NCBI GenBank assembly: GCA_030512335.1
Contig: JAULSU010000001.1
Coordinates: forward strand, 4,836,001-4,900,000
Direction of reading: 5' to 3'
DNA from: Immersiella caudata
Lineage: Eukaryota > Ascomycota > Sordariomycetes > Sordariales > Lasiosphaeriaceae
DNA length: 64,000 nucleotides
This document shows, piece by piece, positions 1 to 9,978 of the stretch (its first letter is position 1; each line of letters opens with the position of its first letter). Below the pieces are notes generated by a model. It did no database searches. It was not told where the DNA came from and saw only the letters and a program-made list of their open reading frames with translations. The position numbers were made by a program, and so were the translations under genes.

Positions 1-2
1 CG

Positions 3-290
3 TCCCTGAGAGCCGTACTCCTGTCGCCCCCGAAGTTTTCTTGGCCTTCCGAAATACATGAGGTAGCGAGGATGGTGGTGATCCTGAGGAAATCGCTCCT
101 ACGCGCTCCAATGGTGCGAGCGTTGAGGCGCAAGCCCAGAACATCAATGAATTCAACGTGATGGGTGGATCGTTGCCTGTATTCTTTTCATACCGGCCCG
201 TGTTTGCGCTCGAGTTAGATTTGCAGCGGGAACTTGGAAATGGCGACTGCCCACTGTCGGCGACGATCGCGATTCCGACCTCGAATGAGT
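3..290 (+). other. possible coding remnant at the left edge
   Basis: Frame 3 from the window edge reads coding-like residues (…PEVFLAFRNT), meets a TGA at 57-59, then stays open for about 75 more codons rich in Glu, Asp and Asn (…EDGGDPEEIAPTRSNGAS) until a stop near 288. This could be the 3' end of a gene lying outside the window, or a decayed gene with one stop. No family is recognised and no start is visible. Low confidence. Confidence 0.2.
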
Positions 291-1135
291 GAGTGATGGG
301 ATGGGAGAGACTGGACAAGGACGATTCGTCACGGTGGCGCTTGCGAGGTCGCTGCGGCTGCAAAGCCAGCGGTGGAGAGATTGCCCAGACAAGAAGCCGT
401 GGAAAGAAGCATTGGGCGACGGTACTTGCCTAGTGCCAAGTTTTGACAAGCGAGCCGGGAGGAACTCGGCGAACGGGCAAACAAGCCTTGTCCCAACTGG
501 CTGGTGCTCCAAGACGGGTTGCCTTCGAGCCGGAGTTTAATATAATGGCCTGCAACCAAAGTCCCTTGACTTTTTGGGGTCCGCCATTGCAAAAGATTTA
601 ACTCCGTCAATGAAGGCACAGAGCAAAAAGATCAATTTCTCATAACCAGCGAATCGCTTTACATTTAAGTAAGCATTCCATACTCCCGTCAACATCGCGG
701 CAAAATTTAAAATCCCAAATCAAAATCTTCCTGACTTGCGAATGCAGTGTCTCCCTTAAAATCAAACATGGAAGCCATGCGTGAAAACCCGAAAAAATCT
801 AAACCAAAGAAGGGAATTGTTCCATGTTGGTTGACGGCGACGGCGACGGTGACGGTGGCAGGATGACTACGCACGACCCACATTATAGAGCTTTGGTGGG
901 CGTTGCATGTCAAATGGATCACATCAACGGGTGTAACTCCTCGGCTTCCCATATGAGCGGGCCTTTCGCCGTAGCACTGGGCTGTAAGGCTATTGGTGAA
1001 ATGGGGGTTCTCGACGGCGCTGAATTCAGAGGTGTCTAGTGCTTCGCGAAACAAAGAGCAACAATGCACTTGTAACAAGGGCTTGAAAAGCTCAGTAAAG
1101 CTCTCATTTTGTGTCTTGGAGTAAATAAAATAGCC
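291..1135. other. intergenic, nothing recognised
   Basis: About 850 bp with only short overlapping open frames on both strands and no family match that I can see. The part next to 1136 probably holds the 3' UTR of the phosphatase-like gene. Confidence 0.5.
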
Positions 1136-2590
1136 TCAAACCTCGCTGGATCTACTGCTATCGTGCTTTTGCAGACTCGCCATGTCTTCCGACCTGACCA
1201 CCATGGCGTGTGCAACCTTTGCACGTGTAGCCCGCTTCCTCAATAACACGTAGGCAAGAATTCCAACGACGGTGACCATACCCAGCGTTACCATAGCTCC
1301 AATGACACCTGCCACAGCGTTTGACATGCCTCCCGATGAGGCCGACGTGGCATTAGCATTTCCCTCCCCGTCGGCATAGGCCGCGCAAAAGTCGGCCTTG
1401 CCGCCGCACGTAGCGCACCACTTGGCGGCCGTAGTAATCGCACGAGGTTGCATCCTGTCAACAAACTCAGGCCAGGAAAGTGAGACCTCGTTTCCTCCGA
1501 ACAGAGGAAAGGCATCGAGTGACGACTCAGTCCCGTTCTGAAAGCGGAATCTGACTCGTAGGGACGCACTGGGGTCGGCGGGGAACGACGTCTCGGTTTC
1601 GGGGCTAAACAGCTCAAAGGCCATGGTTGATGCGTACCCTGGAAGACCGAAGAAATCAGGGCTGGCACTTGTCAGATTGGTGAGACCAAAGAAGGCCAGC
1701 ATGGTATCGTAGCTCCCTGCCAACAACGAGAACTTGAGTTTGCCAGCCGAGCTGACCGTCTTGTTTAGTTGAGCCAGGATACCAGCAGCTAGCGTCTCCG
1801 CGTGGATTGAGCGGGCTCGCTGAGTGCGGTTGTAGTTGTATCCGAACTCAGCGCTGTCGGCCAAGGTGCGCAGCTGGAAGAGCTGGTCTTCGGTAACGTC
1901 TCGGGCGGGGGAAGTGGCATTGTGGATGCGAGCAACGTTGATGAGATCAAAGACATCGTAGGCCTTGGCGTAGCTCAAGTCGGATGGCGATTCCAGGTCG
2001 TAGACAGACTGCAGGACCGGGAAGAAGCTCTGGTAGAAGCCGCGTGTATCGGCAAGGCGTGTTTGGAACTCGGCGTTCTGCTCAAAGGCATCTGCCGCCT
2101 GCATCTGCGCGGGACAGGCGTCATCCCCCTTGATCCAAATCGTATCGGGGGAGTTGGCCACGACGCCCTGAAGCGTAACATATTGGTAGCCGTTGAGCGG
2201 CGAAGTCGACTTGGAGCCGTTGTTGAGTGTTTGGGTTGCCAACTCGGCATCGAGTCCAACAAGCGGGGGATAGAGACCCTGGAGGAACGCTGTGGCCGTG
2301 TTCATCAGGATGGCCTGACTGGGCGCGGTTGCGTAAACTTGCGAAGGGTTGTAATCGAACTCGGAGATGCCGGAGATGCGATGCGGAGAGTCGCTTGCGA
2401 TGTAGCGTGCGCGGTAGGCGCTACCAACTTGGAAGCATTGTGATGCCCCGAGACTGGTCAGCTTCTGAGCCCCATAGTGCTTTGTCGTTCTGTCGCCGTG
2501 TCGAGTGAAGACGACAACACCGTGGATTGTCTCTGCTGCTGCGGTGCTGGCCATCAAGCCCAAAAGTGGGAGAAAGGTGGCGGCAAGCAT
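1136..2590 (-). CDS. histidine-phosphatase-superfamily membrane protein
   Basis: Single-exon gene for a 484-aa protein. I start at the ATG at 2590 because it opens directly onto a signal peptide (residues 1-19, ending STAAA); the frame extends upstream but that would bury the signal. The RHG catalytic motif follows at once (FTRHGDRTTKHYG, residues about 28-40), which places it in the acid-phosphatase/phytase branch of the histidine phosphatase superfamily. At the second catalytic motif, where canonical members have His-Asp or His-Ala-Glu, this protein has LLAGSYDTMLAFFG, so the general-acid site is atypical. Several N-glycosylation sequons lie in the ectodomain. A Gly/Val-rich membrane segment (about 428-451) and a basic, Ser-rich cytoplasmic tail of about 30 residues end it. 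Most likely a plasma-membrane or vacuolar type I protein; phosphatase activity is inferred, not certain. Confidence 0.85.
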   Translation of the reverse strand: MLAATFLPLLGLMASTAAAETIHGVVVFTRHGDRTTKHYGAQKLTSLGASQCFQVGSAYRARYIASDSPHRISGISEFDYNPSQVYATAPSQAILMNTATAFLQGLYPPLVGLDAELATQTLNNGSKSTSPLNGYQYVTLQGVVANSPDTIWIKGDDACPAQMQAADAFEQNAEFQTRLADTRGFYQSFFPVLQSVYDLESPSDLSYAKAYDVFDLINVARIHNATSPARDVTEDQLFQLRTLADSAEFGYNYNRTQRARSIHAETLAAGILAQLNKTVSSAGKLKFSLLAGSYDTMLAFFGLTNLTSASPDFFGLPGYASTMAFELFSPETETSFPADPSASLRVRFRFQNGTESSLDAFPLFGGNEVSLSWPEFVDRMQPRAITTAAKWCATCGGKADFCAAYADGEGNANATSASSGGMSNAVAGVIGAMVTLGMVTVVGILAYVLLRKRATRAKVAHAMVVRSEDMASLQKHDSSRSSEV

Positions 2591-3598
2591 GTTGGCCGTT
2601 TGAGCACCAAGTTTTGGTTCGTGAATCAACCGAAGGGAAAATTCTACCATCAGCTTCCGCCCTCGGAGCTCCAACGACGCCCTCTCTTGTAGCCGTCATT
2701 CGTGACTCAAGAATGGACTGAACCGGAGAAGCAATTTCCGCTTGGCGTTGATTATGCGCGCACAAATGCGCCTTGGAGTGAGAGTGGATCTGAACCAGGC
2801 AAAGGACCCGCTGGGCACCCCACTCCTGCATCTTCAGCAACTTGTTGATCGGCCTCGAGAACGACTGACATTCATTATCACCTGCAACTTGTGCGGAAAC
2901 CCACTCAGCGCCTGCATCGACGGTGGTGGCCCATGGGCGGATGGGATTGGGCCTTTGTTATCAGCAACCAATAGCATGGGCAGACAGGTGATGTTCTCAT
3001 CCTTGCGATGCCTCGCAACATTTTGCGGTTTTGTGAGTTTCTGCCGCCACCCGCGGCAATTGATGGCTGACCGCACACAGGATCCCAATGAGTTTCGGCG
3101 GATTCCGGCAACTGTATTCAGACAACCTCCGGATTCTCAAGCTGCGCTAGAATCGTTGAGGCGGTGTTGCTCGGTCATAGCATCCCAACCACAGCGCGTG
3201 GCTCGAGTGAGCCTCTTGTCTCACCCGTTTCCTGCGCATGACCTCGCGCAACAGTCTGCACAATGTTTTGCAACCTCCCACAAGAGACACAGCACGCAGC
3301 GCTCCTACCCAAACATAGACATTGTGCGTCATGTTTCGGCTGGTCAACAGCAGCGTGGTTGTCATTGCAGATGCAGAGGATGGCGAGTGTCAAGCCAGAT
3401 CGAGAGACGATAATACGAGCTACAACGGTGTCAGCATAGGCGAACTCAAAGTCTTAGTGGCCGTTGAAAGCATACTTAATATGTGCTATTTCTGCAAACC
3501 ACCACCTGGACAGTCCCGGATCGACCCCAGCTGAGGTTCCTTATCTCCTCGCTGCACTACCTACCTTGAGGCAGACACTTCAGGAGAAACGAGGCACA
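2591..3598. other. intergenic, divergent promoter region
   Basis: About 1 kb between the divergently transcribed phosphatase-like gene and the GH2 gene. Open frames here are short and look non-coding. It should contain both promoters and 5' leaders; no specific operator was recognised. Confidence 0.5.
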
Positions 3599-5572
3599 AT
3601 GCTCACCTCTTTTTTCGTGTATTTTTGTTTGTGGAATTTCTCAGTTGTGGCCCAGACGGGCAATGAAACAGGCCCAATCCCCTACCGCCTCCAAACACCA
3701 CTCCTCGACACAGCATGGACAAACAACTTCAGCACTCACCCCTGGCCCGAACATCCGCGGCCTCTTTTACGAAGAGAATCATGGCAGACACTCAATGGGA
3801 TCTGGACATATCAGCCCTCTTCGGGGGGTGACGATCTGGCCACTCCCCCATCACTGCCCCTGAGCCAAGAGATTCTTATCCCGTCTTGCGTTGAGAGCGC
3901 CTTGTCGGGGATCATGTCTTCTGGTGTGATGCACATGTGGTTCGCAACTTCATTTGCTGCCCCAGATGGCCGGAATGAAAGCGAGCGGGTCATCCTACAT
4001 TTTGAAGCTGTAGACTACGAGACGACAGTCTTGCTCAACGGGAAAAGAATTGGCTTCAACCGTGGAGGTTTCTTCCGGTTCAGTATCGACATTACAGAGA
4101 ATCTCAAGCCTGATGGACCTAACGATCTGCAAGTTTCCCATGTGTCATGGGTTCCCCCAGGTTTCCACCTTTACTGACTGGCTTCCTAGCTTGGTCTTCG
4201 TGTTCGATCCAACTGATGATGCGGCTTACCACATTCCTGTCGGGAAGCAGACCAGAGATCCTTCCCACATCTTTTATACCCCTTGTTCGGGAATTTGGCA
4301 GACTGTCTGGTTGGAGACTGTGCCTGCGACGTTCATCACAAGCATGGACATTGCAGCCGGCATGGACGGGACAGTCTCCGGTACCATTTATAGTTCTCAA
4401 AACTCAAGCCAGCCGGTCAATATCGCAATTCTCGGACAGAGCGGCAAAGTTCTGGCAACCTATGACGGTTTCTCTGATCAACTCTTCAACTTCACCGCCA
4501 CCTCACCGAAGCTCTGGTCCCCTGACTCACCGAATCTCTATGATATTGTTGTATCTATGGGCCTCGATGTAGTCAGCAGCTACACCGGATTCCGAACCAT
4601 CTCTTCCGGAATTGTGAAAGGGGTTCAGCGCCCACTCTTGAATGGGAAGTTCGTTTTCCAGTTCGGCACCCTCGATCAAGGATATTGGCCAGATGGCATA
4701 TATCTCCCCCCATCACTGGAGGCAATGCTGTTTGATCTCAAGCTACTCAAGAGCCTGGGCATGAACATGGTGAGGAAACATGTGGGTAGTTCCCCCTTGA
4801 CTTTTCCTCTGGTCTGCGTGCTAACTCGCCGCTGCAGATTAAAGTCGAGCCGGACCTCTTTTATCAAGCCTGCGATCAACTCGGACTTCTTGTGATCCAA
4901 GACATGCCATCGATGCCTGTAGGCGGCTCACCATCGCCGTCTGACCAAGCCGAGTTTGAGCGTCAGCTCGAAATCATGGTGAATGAGCACAAGTCTTACC
5001 CCTCCATCGTCACTTGGGTCATCTACAATGAAGGGTGGGGCCAAATCACCCAGCCATACCACCCTGAAAAGCAAATCGCAGAGCGGATCCGCAAACTCGA
5101 CCCAACTCGCCTAATCAACGCTGTTACCGGATGGCACGACCACGGCGCCGGCGATTTCCACGACAGCCACCACTACGCAGAACCGCAGTGCGGGACTCCC
5201 TTCTACTCGCGGCCAGGAGTTCCCTATGACCCCAGTCGTATCGGATTCCAGGGCGAATTCGGAGGAGTCGGGCACGTGCCCGAGCTCAAGAACCTCTGGC
5301 CAGTGCAGAAAGCAGTCAGCTCCATCCCGGATACGTACGAGCTCAACGAGGACCTTGATGCCTATAATTACAGGTCACACCAGCTACTGGATCATTTGCG
5401 AGATCAGGTGGCCCGATTTGCATGCAGTGGTGCAGTGTGGACGCAAACGACGGATGTCGAAGGGGAGGTCAATGGCTTGGTCACGTATGACCGGCGGGTT
5501 ATGCGGGTCAAGGCAACACAGTGGAAGGAGGACATACAAGCTTTGTATGATGCGGCCGAGGGGAGGATTTAA
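3599..5572 (+). CDS. secreted GH2 glycoside hydrolase (beta-galactosidase/glucuronidase-like)
   Basis: Three exons, 3599-4128, 4190-4781 and 4838-5572, giving 618 aa. A signal peptide (MLTSFFVYFCLWNFSVVAQ) is followed by the GH2 sugar-binding jelly roll (RESWQTLNGIWTY near residue 60; FEAVDYETTVLLNG), an immunoglobulin-like domain and the TIM barrel. Catalytic residues are visible: the acid/base Glu in WVIYNEGWGQ (about residue 439) and the nucleophile Glu in GFQGEFGGVG (about 514). Intron 2 (4782-4837) is ordinary GT-AG. Intron 1 (4129-4189, 61 bp) keeps frame and the conserved NDLLVFVFDPTDDA only with a GC donor (CT|GCAAGT). Members of this fungal group act on beta-linked galactose, glucuronate or mannose; the substrate cannot be read from sequence. 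Probably extracellular, plant-cell-wall or glycan degradation. Confidence 0.9.
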
Positions 5573-6009
5573 CGTTGTGGACCCCTCGGAATATGGGAGA
5601 ACGAGTCGTCGATCACCACTGTTGTTCAACGTGCCACGACCTATGTGCCCTCATCACAACGTGGGCTATGTTGTGGAACGGTGTTGTGCGGGCAAACATC
5701 AAGCGGGAAGGCCTTGCGGGAAATATGGTCTCAGGTGCCAGAAGCGATAGTCAAGTCGTTTGAAGGTTGGAATGTTTCATAACCCTGGAATCGATAAACA
5801 CCCCTGGTTATGGTTACGTAAGTCTTCGTCACGTTTAGTCAGTCTGAATTAGCCCTAGCTTAACTTTAGCTAATATTTTCCTATTAAACAGTATGGTATT
5901 TTAAAAAGGTGTAGTTTTAAACTAAAAGGCTTAAAATTAAGTTAAGATAACCTGTAATAACCGCTACTTGAAACTTTATAGATAATATACCTTTTAGGGA
6001 ACCTACTTT
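5573..6009. other. intergenic with AT-rich island
   Basis: After the GH2 stop the base composition drops sharply: about 5790-6005 is strongly AT-rich and TpA-rich with stops in all frames, unlike the GC-richer sequence on both sides. This is the look of RIP-mutated repeat DNA and it directly abuts the gag remnant. Confidence 0.5.
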
Positions 6010-6530
6010 GGACTTATAGAGCTTAATACAACACAGCACCAGGAGAAAGGGATCCGGTGTTACAACTGCAATCACTATGGTTATATCTCGCGAGAATGTA
6101 CGCGACTGAGACGACAGAACAGGACCATAGCTACCGTGCTGCGAAACGACATGGGCACATCGCTAATGAATGCCCCGAACAGAGACACCGGCAGAGGGAG
6201 ACTTCAACCGCGATCGTCAGACCCGACGGGCGTGGTCTTGAACCCGTACCGCGCCAAAGAACCATCGGAAGGAGAACTCGAAACCGGGCTGCCGAGACAT
6301 GGCCATTTCGAGCCGCAGAAACAACAATGCCGAACCTATTGCTGAGAACGAAACAGAACGATCAGGACCCTCTGGCAGGAGCCTCCGGAATCGTCTGTCG
6401 AGAACTAACTAGAAGGCTGATCACCTCCAGCGGGGATGCAGCCTTGGAGGAGAGCCTCAGGAGCAGGCCCTCCGGACATCCCGAACCACTTTCTGACAGT
6501 TACACTGCGTGAGTCTATACCAAGTCAAAT
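6010..6530 (+). pseudogene. retrotransposon gag-type zinc-knuckle remnant
   Basis: The frame through 6048 reads GIRCYNCNHYGYISREC, a CCHC zinc knuckle (C-x2-C-x4-H-x4-C) in which the His position is Tyr, one C-to-T change away. About 45 bp further on, in another frame, KRHGHIANECPEQ is the second half of a second knuckle whose first two cysteines are gone. Tandem knuckles are typical of LTR-retrotransposon gag and of ORF1 of Tad-like LINEs; a CNBP-like host protein is a weaker alternative. No reverse transcriptase, integrase or LTR was recognised. The sequence after 6250 is Arg/Glu-rich in several frames and uninterpretable. Confidence 0.55.
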
Positions 6531-6799
6531 CTCTCCGTTTACTCTTGCAAGAAATGACCACATGTACACCTTTGGGGCATGGCTTACGATCAATCTTGCC
6601 TTCTTCCCCTGTAATCAATCACCATGCAATGGGGGGCTAGGTGTGGCTGGGCTAGCAGTGACAGGGCGCGTCATAATCGTCGCAGCTATCGAGCCCTCGA
6701 GCACGACTATTTGTGTCCGGCGGCGCTTGGAAACTACTACCTGGTCGAATCAAGACCACATCTGGCTGTTCGGCAAGCTCTCAGGAGCTAGCTAGCTAG
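6531..6799. other. spacer with short AGCT repeat
   Basis: No gene seen. A (AGCT)n/(CTAG)n tract of about 18 bp lies at 6786-6804, at the 3' edge of the decayed gene on the minus strand. Confidence 0.5.
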
Positions 6800-7975
6800 C
6801 TAGCCACCAAAAGAAAGCTCGGCAAGCTCCCGCTCCTTCTTGGCAAGCTGCTCCCGAGCTTTAAACCCATCTGGTCTCACGACTCTCCATGACCGCCAGC
6901 TTTGGCCTCCATCTCCTTAATCGCCATCTTAGCCGCCTTGAGCTCGGAAAAGAACTCTTCGTCTGAGGTGTCGTGTTTGCGCTTACGAGATTGGCTGGGG
7001 GGCCGCGCGGAGTCGATACGGCGGAACTCCTCCAGTTCGCGAATAATGGTGGCGAAAGGGATGTGAATGGTTGGCGCCCCGCCAGGCCTGGAGAGAAAGC
7101 TAAGCGTCAGACATGAACCGAGGCAGAGAAAGTGTGAAGGACATACCCATTGCGCGGACGGACAAATTCAGAGGGCAGCTTACGCCCGTCAACGAGGTCG
7201 GACAGGTAGAGATCAATCCCACCACCCTCCTAGGACAAAGGGGCCCAGTCCATCGCTGTCTCGACAACACCATCTCGTAGGATCCAGACGCCGATGGCGG
7301 TGCGACCAAGACCCCTTGCCGTTTGGAGGATTTTCTCGCCCGTGCCGGCATAATACAAATCGACACACATAACGGTCAAGATTTTCTCGTTCGTCTTGGT
7401 CAGATAGTCTTGGTACTTGGCCTTCAGCTCCGAACGGGTGAAGCGGCGGCTATAGTTCACCTCTCCAGCAAGCGTAAGTATGGGGAAGTTGCCACCAAAT
7501 GCAAGGTCGGGCTTTCGCAATAACGTGTTGGAAATAAACACTGGCTGACCGGGGCGCGACTCCAGCTGGCAAACGAGGGTGCTAATTTTAATAATGGTCA
7601 GTTCGAAAATAAAAAATTCCTTGGCAGCGGGGGGGACCTACCCAAACTCAGGATGATCACAAAGCGGCAGCAGCTGCTGCTGAATCTTGGTTTCCACAAT
7701 GTCGCTAACGCCATTGTGGAGAAGAGTCATGTTCTTGAAGAAGAGGTCTCCGTCGTCGTATTCGTAGTTGCTAATCGTGCAAGGGAATTCTCTGGCTCTG
7801 TGGGATTCGTAGAAGTCCCAGAACTCATGTGGCTCCAGAGTGAAACTGTCGTCGTAGAAAAAGTCGAAGCAGTCTTCGCGAAATGGTAGAGCAAGTCGAT
7901 GTCAAGCTCTTCGCTCGCATCGCGCTCTGCGCTTTTGTGGGGGTCGTGGGAATCGTCCTCAGTGGGTTGATCCAT
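6800..7975 (-). pseudogene. decayed PD-(D/E)XK nuclease-like protein gene
   Basis: Reading the minus strand from the ATG at 7975 (MDQPTEDDSHDPHKSAERD) the protein is coherent only across lesions. A one-base frameshift near 7873-7885 joins DIDLLYHF to FREDCFDFFYDDSFTLEPHE; an in-frame TAG sits at 7230-7232 between DWAPLS and EGGGIDLYLSDLV; a further TGA or frameshift near 6877 precedes a conserved-looking tail KAREQLAKKERELAEL that ends at 6800. Two GT-AG introns are retained (about 7581-7642 and 7087-7147). The middle segment PDLAFGGNFPILTLAGEV, followed by YSRRFTRSELKAKYQDYL, resembles fungal restriction-endonuclease-like (PD-(D/E)XK) domains, in which PD…EV.YS is the core. The family assignment is inference. 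Three lesions make a functional product unlikely. Confidence 0.55.
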
Positions 7976-8136
7976 GGTGTTGGCTGGGCCGGTTGTTGAT
8001 GTTTGTGCTTTTTTCCCGACGTTGGCAGAAAAGAAAACCTGATGGCAGCCCAAAATGGGGGATTATTCGTACTTACGGATCCGTGCCCACGTGATAGTTT
8101 TAATAATATAACTTTATAACCCTTTTTATATATATA

Positions 8137-8838
8137 TCAAGCCTTCTCCCTCTCCTCATACATCTTCATGTCCTCCTCCTCCGTCTTCGGAACCTTCACC
8201 ATCATCGGTACCGTGACCGCATTCAACTTCCTCAAAGCCTGCCACACGGTCAGCACTACCCCCCACACAATCCCCTTCTTAAAAATACTCACCTCGCCCA
8301 CAAACCCCTCCGGCAACTCCTTCCCATCCCACCGATCTTCCACTCTCTCAATCTGCCCATCACCGCTCACCCAAATCTTCACCCTCGACTTGATCTCCTG
8401 CGTCTTTCCTATCACCTTGGCCGTGTACCTATTCTGCAACTCGACCTCCATCGGATTCCCGCCGTCGACGACTTTGTGCGAGATAAGTTGGATGTTGCCA
8501 AACACGGCAGGAAGGCCGTACCACTGGGCCGCGAAGCGGTCGTAGCCGACGGCATCCGTGATGGGATCGGCGAAGACACCGTTCCGGTTCCAGAGGGAGA
8601 GGTGTTTGAGTGTGGGGTTTCCTTCAAAGAGGTCTAGGACGGAGCCGACGAGCAGTTTTTGGTGCTGAGAGAGATTGATGCCGACAGCAAAGTTGATGGA
8701 TGTGTTTTTGACGCCGATGGAGTCGAAGGTGGGAGTGTTGGTGGACATGGTGGCGGTTATCTTGGGGAGTGAATATCTTGCGTTGGTGTTGAACGTGGCA
8801 GCTTGGAGTGCACCACGTAACTGGATTCGGGGAGACAT
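8137..8838 (-). CDS. conserved NTF2/SnoaL-like domain protein
   Basis: Intronless gene, 233 aa from the ATG at 8838. A second in-frame ATG at 8748 (MSTNTPTFDS) could be the cytosolic start; the extra 30 residues are rich in Arg, Ala and Asn and poor in acids, so a mitochondrial presequence is possible. The core has the alternating pattern of the cone-shaped NTF2/SnoaL fold: LVGSVLDLFEGNPTLKHLSL, then ITDAVGYDRFAAQWYGLPAV, then beta strands NRYTAKVIGKTQEIKSRVKI and GQIERVEDRWDGKELPEG. The last 50 residues hold a hydrophobic stretch (GIVWGVVLTVWQAL) and a basic/acidic tail that may bind a membrane. Catalytic role unknown. Confidence 0.75.
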   Translation of the reverse strand: MSPRIQLRGALQAATFNTNARYSLPKITATMSTNTPTFDSIGVKNTSINFAVGINLSQHQKLLVGSVLDLFEGNPTLKHLSLWNRNGVFADPITDAVGYDRFAAQWYGLPAVFGNIQLISHKVVDGGNPMEVELQNRYTAKVIGKTQEIKSRVKIWVSGDGQIERVEDRWDGKELPEGFVGEVSIFKKGIVWGVVLTVWQALRKLNAVTVPMMVKVPKTEEEDMKMYEEREKA

Positions 8839-9162
8839 GAAAAGGCAGTCTGTTGCAAAAAAACTTATTGTCTGGAGTCTGGGGTAGCTTCTTTGTATAA
8901 CTTAATATTTGTGACGGTGAGCACGGCTTTGTGGATGACCCTTCCTGACGTCACTGCATCTCTAGCGACGCGCTTCTCGGCGCCAGCCGATCGAGGCGCG
9001 CAAAGGCGCAACCGTCGATCGCCAGTAGCTGCTACATCGCGGAGACTTTGCTGGGCTAGCATACTTGCTAGTGGTAGCCTTTTTGATAAACCCTCACATG
9101 TTTAGGGTCACCGTACGAACAAGCGCGAATGCGCAAGCAAATGTCTCTGTCTCGTGATCCAT
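8839..9162. other. intergenic, nothing recognised
   Basis: 324 bp between two minus-strand genes: 5' leader of the NTF2-like gene and 3' region of the ankyrin gene. No distinct element seen. Confidence 0.5.
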
Positions 9163-9697
9163 CTATTCTGCCCCTTTTGACGCCCGCTTGTTGTATTCAT
9201 CAACAATGTCTTGAATCTCCTCCGGCTCATAGTCTCCGGAGTAGTCGGTCACGGCGTCTCCGAACCGGTTCTTGACGGTAGGATCTGCTCCATGCCGAAC
9301 AAGTGACTTGAAGACATCTAGATACCCGTGTCGCATCGCCGTGTGCACTGGCCTGTCGCCTGTGAAACGATTGGCCATGTTGAAGAAAACCACTTTCTTC
9401 TCCTCATCCCCCACAAGTTCCGCAAGAGCTTCGATGGATCCTAAAGACGTATCAGCAACAAAAAAACTGCAACTGACTAGTGAAGCAACCACGCCAAAGC
9501 GACGTACTTGTCTGCCCGGATTTCGCGGCCATGTGGGCCGAGGTTTGTTGATAATCGTCTTTGCAAAAAATCAACACCTCTGCTGGCGTGGTACGCTCGC
9601 GCTCTGCCAATTCATTGACAGCTTTTCGAAGCTTGATGATCTCGCCCTGGCCGGCAAGGACCGAGATCATGTGCGACTCTTGGTGGGTGAACTGCAT
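9163..9697 (-). CDS. small ankyrin-repeat protein
   Basis: Two exons on the minus strand, 9697-9508 and 9440-9163, joined across a 67-bp GT-AG intron (GTACGT…TTTAG), giving 155 aa. Ankyrin helices are visible: QQTSAHMAAKSGQT, DRPVHTAMRHGYLDVFKSLV and RHGADPTVKNRFGDAVTDYS. The C-terminus (YEPEEIQDIVDEYNKRASKG) is a short charged helix. Two to three repeats is small for an ankyrin scaffold, so it probably acts by binding one partner. No enzymatic domain. Confidence 0.8.
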
Positions 9698-9978
9698 GGT
9701 TGGAGACGGCGACCGGTAAATACGGCCCGGTGACAGCTGTAGGGGATCGATCGAACGGCGAAAATGTCCCGAGAACTGAGAAACGGCTGGAGATGGGTGG
9801 AGGTGGAAAGGGCGGTGATATTACCCCCCGCATACCACGATGTCCGGCCTGCATGTGGCGGAGGTCCGACGTTGTGAATCGGCGGCCGTTTTTAGGCTCG
9901 CTTTAGCACCAACGCTGCATCCCCGGCCGAACTCAGCTACATGCGACGAGAAGGCGAAACTTGACTTTCGCCGGACGA

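Noticed and set aside
6786..6804. AGCT tandem as a regulatory site
   Set aside because: Short simple repeat at the 3' end of a pseudogene; no support for function.
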